A DNA stretch of 64,000 nt from Mytilus edulis (Eukaryota; Mollusca; Bivalvia; Mytilida; Mytilidae): assembly GCF_963676685.1 (NCBI RefSeq), contig NC_092346.1:28161133-28225132 (forward strand), read 5' to 3'. The notes below the pieces were generated by a model, which saw nothing but the letters and a program-made list of their open reading frames with translations, searched no databases and was not told where the DNA came from. Positions 39,746 to 48,985 of the stretch are shown here, one piece after another (the first letter of the stretch is position 1; every line of letters starts with the position of its first letter). The position numbers were made by a program, and so were the translations under genes.

Positions 39746-40200
39746 ATCTATATAAATGAAATTCATGACAACAGCGAATGCTGACTACTGAGCTGGTGAT
39801 ACTCTCGTGGACAAATCGTCCACCAGTAGTGGCAACGACCCAGTGGTGTAAATAGTTATCAAAGGTATCAGGCTTATAATTTAATACACCAGACGCGCGT
39901 TTCGTCTTAATAAGACACACCAGACGATGAGTGACACTCAGTTCAAAATTGTTATAAAGATCAAGTACAAAGCGTAAGAGCATTGAGGACCCTTAAATTC
40001 AAAAAAGTTGTGTCAAATACGGCTAAGGTTATCTATGTTTGGATCACACAATTTTTTAGTTTTTCGTATGATTCATATTTGTGTTAACTGGAAATCTATA
40101 AAAACGACCATATAATTGGTATTCATGTCAATAGCAAAGTGCTGTCTACTGGGCTGGTTATACCCTCGGGAACGAAAAGTCCACAAGCAGTGGCGCTAAA
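39745..40200 (+). repeat. R1 end fragment followed head-to-tail by a full R1
   Basis: The end of one copy (GAATGCTGACTACTGAGCTG ... GGCAACGACCCAGTGGTGTA) to about 39850 runs straight into TAGTTATCAAAGGTATCAGG, a full copy to 40200 (CTACTGGGCTGGTTATACCC). The join shows that R1 can be tandem. Confidence 0.7.
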
Positions 40201-40849
40201 CACGAAAAATCAGTCAATTAATCAATCAAACAATCAATCAACGATGAACTGGTAGTTTGCTAGTTTGTAAGATTGAAATAGAAGACATCAACGTATTATA
40301 CGCCTATGAAATTGCAAAACATGCAACAGTCAAATAACTTTACTAATAAAGGAACATTGACATTGTTAAAATACAAATTTTATAAGAGAATGATTTTTCA
40401 TTTCCTATTGTAATAGTCACGTTCCCTTGTAACCATCTTATGGTGTTATAAACTGCAACTTGTTCGATTTAATTTTGATTTTAACGAAATTACTAAAAAA
40501 TTACTACACCAGAAGTTTCGATATTGTAAACTAATCAAAACACTATAACTAAATTTTATAATGGGTAGACCATGTGTAAATATAAATCGACATGCAGACA
40601 TCGTATACGTTCAGAATGTTCAGGTATTATTTTGAAACGACTTTACAAAGCACACAAATGTCGCCATTAATATCAAAAGCAAATTAATTTGAAACCTTTA
40701 AACCTATTTAATTAGAATGGATATAGTTACGATACTGTATTCATGTCATTAAGGATAGCACTTTTTGGACCATGGTATTAATATTGATTCACTCATAGGG
40801 TCTTTGCATCGGAAGTTAACATATTAACTCTAAAACCAGTTGCTTGCAT

Positions 40850-41735
40850 GATACGGGTTATGTTCTTCTCATATATTTTATGATGGTTATGATGACACTA
40901 AACCCCTAACAGGAGAGATTGTGCTTGATTTTCATATGACGAAGACATAATCTTTTCAATCAGATTAATTGAAGTCTGGAGCTGGCATGTCAGGAACTGC
41001 TAGTAGTCCTTTGTTAATTTATTTGTTAATTTATGTATCATTGCCATTTTGCTAAGTTTCTTTTGTTACCTATTCTGAAATCGAACTGAGACATATTTTA
41101 AATTTTATAACTACGCGGGCATCAAGGGATTTTAAATAGAAAATAAATGCCAAAAATGTAAATGTTTGTGTCTTTCAAAGCTCAAACAATATACAGAATT
41201 AATTGCAGGATAAAGACAATAACTGATAAGTGTCTTTAAATATCAGCTGTATTTGTAATCGGCTCGAAACAGGAGTTATAGCTCGCTAAAAGGTCGCATT
41301 TCACCTGTTTTTTTAGCCTCGTACAAATACAGCTGATATTTAAAGACACTGAATAGTTATTGTTTATATATTCTACATTGGCTTGAGGTACAGTGGGAGA
41401 GTTGAGATTTCACAAAATATAGTGGGAGAGTTGAGATCTCACAAAACATGTTAAACCCCGCCCCATTTTTGGGCCTGTCCCAAATCTGGTGCTTCTGGCA
41501 TTTGTTTGCCTTGCATGTTTTTTTTTATTGTTTGTTCATTTATATCTTTTGGAATTTAGTGTGATGTCCCTCTTAATTGAACCAGTGCATATTTTCATTT
41601 ATGGGCCATCTAAGACCCGCCCCCATGTGCGTGATTTTCTCGCTGCGTTGAAGTCCCTTTGGCTGTTTCTGCTTTTTGTCTCTATGACATATCCCCCATT
41701 TCCTTTCTCAATTCTATTTTCCATCCTAAACATTA
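40850..41735 (-). repeat. R2 dispersed repeat, split by a hairpin insertion
   Basis: The lower part (40850-41060: TAAACCCCTAACAGGAGAGA, GAAGTCTGGAGCTGGCATGT) and upper part (41380-41735: TGAGATCTCACAAAACATGT, GCCTGTCCCAAATCTGGTGC, TTTCTCAATT) are both R2 in reverse. They are separated by about 300 bp that includes a long hairpin. Confidence 0.65.
41217..41362. repeat. Long hairpin, about 41-bp arms
   Basis: Left arm 41217-41257 (CAATAACTGATAAGTGTCTT...) pairs almost perfectly with 41322-41362. The 64-bp loop contains a further short pair (AAACAGG and CCTGTTT). It splits an R2 copy. Confidence 0.7.
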
Positions 41736-42462
41736 TCCTTTTGTTTTGGCGGTATATCTTACAGTGAATTAATTGTGCATCGTTACTTTTGTACCATAGA
41801 TGACTTGGAAATAGACATGATTATGTTAAATTTTGGTCTTATTCCGCTTTGCAGTAAACCCTTAAAACATCCGTTTCAGGCTTTGAATGAATACAGAAAT
41901 TCTCCATGTACTGCAAGAATGGGGACATTAAATCCGATGCCTCGTTTTGGGAGTGGTCTTCTCGGTTGCACGGTAAAAATCCTTACAACGACACTCTTAT
42001 AGGGTCAATATGTAACCTGTTGCAAGCCTAAGTTTTTGTATTTATCCAATATAATATCATTACCAAATTGCAGTCTATAAATTACGCCTTCATCCGGTTG
42101 GTCCATTTTGCAGGACCTACTTGGGTTTTTTTTATTGTGAATTTATTCCTCAACAAACATGAAATATCTGATACTTGACATAAAAAAAAATAACAATCAA
42201 TAATTCTGTTGGCGAGCATAATATGCAATAGTTAATCAGTACTTCGTAACCGACAATATTTTTATTTTATTAATCGGGGAAGGGCAAGGATGAAAGATTG
42301 TATTATATATATTTGGCTCATGCATTTTGGTCATACGTTTCTGGGTGAAAAAATTCAGGAATGTTCTGTTCGATATAAGCTTCGGTAAATTATGCAACAT
42401 TCTTTTTGTGTTCCTCTGATGATACCTTAAATAGTTTCTTTTGATTTCGAAAAAAAAATAAA

Positions 42463-42575
42463 TATCAAAGGTGCCAGTATTCGAATTTAGTACGCCAGAC
42501 GCGAGTTTTGTCTACATAAGACACATCAGTGACGTACATATCAAAATATTTATAAAGCCAAACAAGTTGAACTTA
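42463..42575 (+). repeat. R1 5' fragment
   Basis: TATCAAAGGTGCCAGTATTC, TACGCCAGACGCGAGTTTTG and AAGCCAAACAAGT. Confidence 0.6.
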
Positions 42576-43082
42576 TGTCCTACATTTCACTTGTTGATCT
42601 GTCGACCCATCCGGAGAACTGGAGAACTTACCCAGGTTTTCTTTTTCATTTGTTTCGTGTTGCTCTATCTTTAGTGGTGTACCGTACGTAGTGTTTTGAT
42701 GTCTTTTGAGTGTTTTGTTATTTTTGTTCTGTTCATGATATTTTCTGTGTTTCTACGACTTATGATTTATTCATTTCCCTTTCTATTTTACATATGATGA
42801 CGCATGGTGTCAATCTTTGCTTGAATACAAGAAAGAGATTGAATGTGGATTCAATCCTCAACCAGTTTAAGACCAAGAACTTCAAAATGTCTATATGTTT
42901 CTTATCGGCTGAACATGCAGTCTGTTACGAGTCTGGTTAATGTGTCAGGGTAAGGTGATGTTTCTTATTTCAGTTTGTTACCGCGTCGCAAGACTTTCTA
43001 TGTACAATAGAGATTAATATGTTAAGTTGATATCAATAAAAAAATGTTTGAGTGGTTTGTGGTATATTACAAGCCATTAGCC

Positions 43083-43531
43083 ATAGAATGAAATTCAAAA
43101 CAGTGTGGCTGTGGCCATTGATTGACACATTAAATTCATCCATTGACTGGGACAATTTACGTGAACGTTTGTCTGTAACGACCACTGTTCACGACGTACC
43201 TACGATAGACATTTAAACTGTGGGGTCACCAAAGGTTTCTTAACGCCTTTAATTATAAAATAATTCGAAAAATTAATCAGGAATAACCTTTATGTTTTGA
43301 TTTATATAATTGATATAAATCAAAACATCGTGTTATTTCTGATTAATTTTTCGAATTACTTTATTAAGGTGTTGAGAACATTTGGTGACCCCATAGTTTA
43401 AGTGTCATTAAAAAGTACATAGTGAGCAGTGGTCGTTACATACAAACGTTCACCTAAATTGTCCCAGTCAATGGATGAATTTAATGTGTCAATCAATGGC
43501 CACAGCCACACTGTTTTGAATTTCATTCTAT
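43083..43531. mobile_element. 449-bp whole-length palindromic element, copy 2
   Basis: Same length and nearly the same sequence as copy 1, 7.2 kb away, with only scattered substitutions seen. Flanks differ, so this is transposition and not a segmental duplication. Confidence 0.8.
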
Positions 43532-43840
43532 GTTCCTTTAGTATATTCATACATAATTTTCATTTTGCTTTGTGCTATTTTTATGCTTTGTTTTGTTTTG
43601 TTTACTTTTTTGTTTTGTTGTTATTCTTTGTGTTGTTTGTTTGTTTTTGTATTTGTTTGTTTGTTGTTTTGTTTTGTTTATCATACTATAATTCTTTCCG
43701 TTACCATTGCACAGTTTATAATGAATAATTTATATACGGTTTTTCCACTGATATACGTTTATATACAAGCACGTCACAAAAATTTGAATGTTGATGTAAC
43801 TGAAATAATCAATGAACACTTTTTTCGTCTATTAAAAAGT

Positions 43841-44262
43841 CTACTTTCTCCTCTTCGTTTTCCTTTTAGGTGACTTTTTCTTGGCTTTTGGTTTCTTCTT
43901 AGCTTTTGGAGACTTTTTCTTTTTTGAAGCTTTAGCTTTCTTTTTCTCGGCTTTCTTTGATTTCTTTTTTTCTTTCTTTGCTTTTTTCTCTTCTTTCTTT
44001 TTGCTTTTCTTGGCTTTTTTCTCTTCTTTCTTTTCTTTCTTCTTATCTTTCTTGTCTTGTTTCTCTTTCTCTTTGTCTTTTTTCTTTTTCTTTTTACCGC
44101 CATCATCGTCTCCACCATCACTATCACCACCACCACCACCACCGCCGCCGCCGCCACCACCACCACCACCACCACCGCCACCTCTTGCGTCATCATCACT
44201 TTCCTCTGGTGAATTATCATTCTCGCTTTCATCTTTTGGTTTTTTCTTATTTTTGATCTTTT
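43841..44262 (-). CDS. Lys-rich terminal exon K1 with 19-Gly tract and SPKK tail
   Basis: The acceptor (TTTTGCACTTTTCAAG) opens the exon in phase 1, and it ends at TAG 43841-43843, giving about 139 residues. Order of regions: KKIKNKKKPKDE start, an acidic patch (EESDDD), 19 consecutive glycines (GGT/GGC mix), a DSDGGDDDGG patch, then about 90 residues that are nearly all Lys with some Glu and Ala. It ends with three (K)SPK-type motifs and KRKTKRRK. SPKK-like motifs are known minor-groove binders in H1 and molluscan sperm basic proteins, but a nuclear role here is only inference. Exon A (45639-45798) ends in the matching phase 1.3 kb upstream. The antisense frames (poly-Phe, poly-His/Pro) are shadows. 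Confidence 0.65.
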
Positions 44263-44490
44263 CTTGAAAAGTGCAAAAGGATATCATAAAAAATAAGCAA
44301 CGGAACAGGTGGAGGATTAACATTAACTTTATTTACAGTAAGATGAAACATAATCATATATATCTCTGATCTCTTTTCGAGTAAAATACAGTTCCCATTT
44401 AGGTTTCGATTAAAGTCAATGCTTATTTTGAAAATGCCATAGTTATCCACCTCCAAACTCTTCGACGCCACTATCGTCACTTTCCTCTGT

Positions 44491-44546
44491 TTAATCGTCA
44501 TCAGTTTCGGTTTCATCTTTTGGTTTTTTCTTACCTTTGATTTTCT
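44491..44546 (-). pseudogene. Decayed copy (K2) of the Lys-rich terminal exon
   Basis: The acceptor region (TTTTGCACTTTTGAAG) and first codons (KKIKGKKKPKDETETDDD) match K1 closely, but an in-frame TAA at 44491-44493 ends it after 18 codons. Homology continues past the stop to about 44440 (TEESDDSGVEEFGGG), so the stop is a later hit. The basic tail is absent. It is either a dead exon or a very short alternative ending. Just inside the exon is a GTAAGA that could act as a donor. Confidence 0.55.
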
Positions 44547-45109
44547 CTTCAAAAGTGCAAAAGAATATCATATGAATAAGAAAGGGGAATGTTTATTTCA
44601 ATACTTCTTAGCAGTAAGGTAAAATATAAATATGAAAATAAGAAGGCATAATTGCCCATGAGGCAACAGTACTATCCACCAAAGTAAAAATGAATTAGAT
44701 GTATATATACTTTAAACCCATATATGCATGTAACACGAATGTAAACATATTTTAAACCCTTATATGCATGTAACACCGTACAATAGACAAATGACATAGG
44801 CATTATCTTTTTGTTCTGACAGTGCTATAATCTGGATAGTTCACAGTTTAAGTGTGCATTAACTACCTCAGACATACTACACAGTGCAAATGTTCTATAA
44901 TTGTTTTACAACTACGACATAGGATTAATCAACAACTTTTGCAGACCTCATCGTTTTGAAAAATGAAATAATATAAATATGACTAGTAGGAGAACGGCCG
45001 CATCTAAACACTAAAAACCTTTTCATATATTTTTATACTATGAAAAAATAAATACTTAAAACTTTCAAATTGATTTGTTTTGTGTTCAACTGATTTTTTA
45101 GTTCTGTTA

Positions 45110-45530
45110 TTTAGTTATTGGCGCCTGTAAACATGACAATTCCATCCTGTCCTATGTCAGCAATTCAGTGGTTGTCGCTTGTTGTTGTGTATCGTTTTTT
45201 TCTTCTTCATATAAATCATGTCGTTGTTGGCTTCATTTGAATTCTTTTACAACTTGATATGTCGGTCCTTTAACAGCTTGTTATGTGATGAGAATTTTGC
45301 TCATTGTTAAAGGTCGATACAGTGACCTATGGTAATAACATCAACGTCGTTTTGATTCTTTTGGATAGTATTAACGGTGTTCGCATTAAAAAACCTAACC
45401 ACATCTCCCGATTTTTAGCTGTTAACCCTTCTAGAGGAAATATATACGGGTGAATATACATTTTCGTGTAACTTTCGCTGTCTAGTTTTAAGTCTTTTTT
45501 TTCATTATTAAAACTCAATGTTGTAATTTT
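45110..45530 (+). repeat. R5-related repeat, diverged
   Basis: ATCCTGTCCTATGTCAGCAA, AGTGGTTGTCGCTTGTTGTT and AAAGGTCGATACAGTGACCTA resemble R5 but are worn. Fills the intron between exon A and K2. Confidence 0.4.
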
Positions 45531-45638
45531 GTCGTTGGTTAATAGTTAAATTTTTTGTTCGTTATACTTTGTAGTTAGCTACATTATTTGGTTTTTATAT
45601 TTGTGTATCTAAATATATAAAATAATCATTTAACCTAC

Positions 45639-45798
45639 TTTTCGCATGTTTCACATATTTCATCGGATCTCCAGTACTACACATTGCGCATGGACAATTG
45701 GGTATAATGTAGGCGATGCCTATACCTACAGGATCCTCCTGCTCACAAGCATTACCGATAGATGTCTGCATGAGTCTTAATAAAACCATCATTATCAT
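45639..45798 (-). CDS. Exon A of an unidentified gene (paralogue of exon A')
   Basis: This 160-bp internal exon lies between a clear acceptor (TATTTCAG) and a GTAGGT donor. It starts in phase 0 and ends in phase 1. It encodes about 53 residues, beginning MIMMVLLRLMQTS, then ACEQEDPVGIGIAYIIP and a Cys cluster CPCAMC, and ending GDPMKYVKHAK. The same length and about the same protein occur at 58768-58927, and the flanking intron is alike too, so this is a segmental duplication. The next compatible acceptors are K2 and K1. I do not recognise the family. The stretch could be the end of a membrane protein or a Cys-rich ectodomain. Upstream exons were not found. Confidence 0.65.
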
Positions 45799-45897
45799 CT
45801 GAAATATAAATAGTTAATGCATTGTAAAATATTATACGGGGCTTTACTGAGTTTTGTCACAAACTGTAATTTATAACAGTACAAAACAAGTCTGCTA

Positions 45898-45980
45898 ATA
45901 AAGGGGCGCAATGCGTATTTTGTAGACGAAATGTGCTTCTGGTGCAAATATAAAATTGCAATCCTGGTATCTATGATGAG
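45898..45980 (-). repeat. R1b fragment in the exon A upstream intron
   Basis: ATTTTGTAGACGAAATGTGC, TTCTGGTGCAAATATAAAAT and CCTGGTATCTATGATGAGT are the R1b head reversed, 100 bp from exon A. Confidence 0.55.
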
Positions 45981-46539
45981 TTTATTTGCCACTTTAAGTT
46001 ATCATTAATATATATGTTTACCCATGGTGGTCAATTCTTATTTGAAGCTACTATTTGACAATTTCTACTACATACGTATCTTAGATCTACTGCTCATTTT
46101 GATCCTACATGCCTGTGTAGAATTGACAATCGATGAATTTAAATAAGTTGCTCTCTATGTTCATATTAAAAATGCAGTTCTATAAACATCCTCATAAATT
46201 GTTCATCATGATTATAAATCTTAAATCATTAAAATATATATCGACATACAATATTTCCCTGATTAAACAATCAATTACACTCTTGTCCTATCATGATCTA
46301 TTAGTTTGTAAAGCTTACTTATCAAATGCCAAAATGAACACAGAATGCCAATTGCTTAGAATTGCAAAATTAAATTTGAATTAAATTCTTTTTATAATTC
46401 AAAATTTCATGCATTGGTGTGCTTAAAAAATCTCGTTAAAATACATTTTTTTAGTCTAAGTTTGTTTATATACAGTATATACACTTTCGTGTAAAAGGTT
46501 CAGCAAGTATTGAAGACGAGAAATATCTGCTTCGATTAT

Positions 46540-47030
46540 AGCCAAAGATATCAGGTTGATAATTCCAGTACATAAGACTCATCAAAGGTACCATCATCAA
46601 AGTAGTTAGATGGTCAAGTAAGTAATGAATGTAAAGAACATTGGAAACAAAAGTTCCAAAAATGTTTATTTTATCAGGCCAAGACCATCTATGTCGGCTG
46701 TGGATATATACCTTAGTGATATGAATGATTTTTTTAGATTTCATGAGAAATATATAAAGTGCTGACTTCATTAATGGTGGTTAAAACCTCCGGACGAAAC
46801 ACGCACTAGCAGTTGCAAAAATCATCAAGGATATCACTTTTATAAATAGGTACGCCAACTAGAGTTCCCCTAGGGTATTACTATAGCCAGGCAGTCAGCA
46901 CTTCTGTGTTGACATAGATTCTCATTGATATGCCTTATGGTCATAATTATAAATTCACTGTCAACAAAATTTCTCAACTCTTGATAAGGTTATCAATTCC
47001 TGGGATAGAAGTTGCTTAGTATTTCGAAAA
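46540..47030. repeat. Two diverged R1 copies, facing
   Basis: A plus-strand copy at 46540-46820 (ACATTGGAAACAAAAGTTCC, AAGTGCTGACTTCA) and a minus-strand copy at 46868-47030 (CAGTCAGCACTTCTGTGTTG, ATTGATATGCCTTATGGTCA). Confidence 0.5.
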
Positions 47031-47164
47031 GTAAAAGTTTAAAAGAATTATAATTCATGCTGCCGCGCCAAAATAACTAGAAATGAAGGATAAATACCAA
47101 TACTACTGCAGTTTATTTTTTAAAACTTTATTTCAAAAAAAAAAAAATATATATATATATATAT

Positions 47165-47305
47165 AAAAGTAAAATCACAAAACTACTGAACTCCTAGGAA
47201 AATTCAAAACGGAAAGTCCCTAAACAAATGGCAAAATTAAAAGCTCAAACACATCAAATGAATAGATTACAACTGTCATATTCCTGACTAGGTACAGAGA
47301 GAACT
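47165..47305 (-). mobile_element. Penelope-like lineage 2, short 3'UTR fragment
   Basis: AAAGTAAAATCACAAAACTA, GGCAAAATTAAAAGCTCAAA and CTGTCATATTCCTGACTAGG match the lineage-2 end. It follows an (AT)n microsatellite at 47148-47164. Confidence 0.55.
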
Positions 47306-47978
47306 TTGAATTTGGGGGCAATATTGTCTTTTAAAATATTCTATTGTTCAAAATGTCTTTTCATATAGAAATAAGAAGATGTGATACGTTTGAAAACAAG
47401 ACGACTGTCCACCAATACACATCATCATAAACTTTCCAGTGCTAGTTCACTAGTAAACTAATTTTGATCTAAAACGGTTATTTAAACCGCAACTGCTCTC
47501 AACAGGATGTTCATCTTATAACAAAAAATAATTGTAAGTTATACCAGGAACATATATATTAGTTAGATATACTGTTCCCAGGTTTATATACTGATTTTTT
47601 TCCATTAAGTTTTTTTGTGAAATTGATCGCTGAACAATAAATAATCAATTCTTGTTATTAACTTATTTCCTGCGGTATATTGGGTAGTTAAAATAGTCGC
47701 GTGCAGTCAATTAAGATATTTTCAATCTATGTTCAGAAGTTTACCTGTTAAAAACCCTTTTATACTGAATTATCTGAAAAGCCACTGATCATAAGTGCAT
47801 TGACGCCCTGTCAAATGACTATCCGGTACTGAATTTGCAACAAAAAGTGTCTGAAAAGTACCAAAAACTCAAAGCAGTATTTAACGCTTTTAATATCAGA
47901 CTTTTCAGATAGTGCTCAGATTCAAAAGACCATTAAAGATTAAATTCGTTTCTTTGCGATTTAATTAAATATCGATAT

Positions 47979-48522
47979 TGTAACGTGATCGAGGGGAGGT
48001 CAACACCGACACAGACGGACGGATATAGCCATCTATGGCACGACCATATATCCTGTGGTAAATTCCCAGTAACTAAATAATACGGTATTTATATATACAA
48101 GTTTATTAACAAATGTACATAACTTCAGACACATTGACAAAGTAAGCTACAAAGTTTAAGCATATAAACTTTAAATACAAGTCCTCCAGAATCTAACTGA
48201 TTCAAGACTTCAGGGAATACACATCCTTACAGTATCACAGCTGATACACAATCTGCCAGTCTCGTGACCAACTGACCTTATCATAGAGTTTAATTACTTC
48301 ATCTCTAGACAAACAAATAGGCATAGCTAATTTTATTATCCTACACACCAGGACATCGTTTCTGGTCTTAATCACATCTGACAGTTCAACTTTAACTGCA
48401 GATAATAAACTAGCAACTTGTCAAATTAGCCTTGCGTCATTAATTTTCTCTGTACACAAAATAAACAGTTATAAAGCCAAACTAACTAGAGGTCAATATT
48501 TACAAAACATTAAAATATTACA
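47979..48522 (-). repeat. 3' LTR of the gypsy element
   Basis: 544 bp, the same length as the 5' LTR with no indels seen. The insertion edge on this side is ...CGATAT before TGTAACG. Confidence 0.93.
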
Positions 48523-48536
48523 TTGCCTCCTTCTTT
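48523..48536 (-). promoter_or_regulatory. Polypurine tract
   Basis: The minus strand reads AAAGAAGGAGGCAA, directly abutting the 3' LTR. This is the plus-strand DNA primer site expected at this place. Confidence 0.8.
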
Positions 48537-48767
48537 GAAAAACATGTGTCTCACATGTAAACAAAAATAACTTTAACTTATTAAAGTATAGAAAACTACT
48601 TTTCAAAAATAAAACAAAAATACGCAATAAAAATATACGAAAAATCAAACTAGATCAAAAAATAATTTCAACATTTTAACAATAAAATAAATCAATTAAC
48701 TCAATCATAATTATGAAAACAGGCAATGTTCATTTCAATTTTAAATGTTCATAACTTCAACAAAGTT

Positions 48768-48985
48768 CTAATCAGGTACGTATCTGTTGGGTGGACGTTT
48801 CACACGATGACCGCGACCGTATTTAATATTGTCCGTTGGAAAATTAGACATATCGCACTGTTCATTTTCACTCAATTCAATGTCAGACTCAATGTTATGT
48901 TCTTCAATTGCGGTAGCGCGAGACTCGGTGTCTCTTTGAATTACAGTTTTAATTAGCCAATTGTCAAAATCTCCATGATATGGTT
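48768..48985 (-). pseudogene. Frame-shifted remnant of the gypsy pol C-terminus
   Basis: Past the gag-protease frame, a neighbouring frame stays open to TAG 48768-48770. It ends in a basic, Pro-containing tail (GRGHRVKRPPNRYVPD) of the kind that ends gypsy pol proteins. A one-base loss near 48982-48985 would explain why the upstream frame leaves this one and hits a stop at 48953. Confidence 0.6.

Noticed and set aside
41489..41767. 92-residue hydrophobic protein
   Set aside because: It is the reverse of repeat R2.
43881..44267. 128-residue Phe/Ser/Pro-rich frame on the plus strand
   Set aside because: It is the antisense shadow of the Lys-rich exon K1; the same holds for the His/Arg-rich frame at 43957-44256 and the frames at 54208-54686.
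44247..44552. 101-residue minus-strand frame over exon K2
   Set aside because: Out of phase with K1/K3 homology; the homologous frame is the one stopped at 44491.
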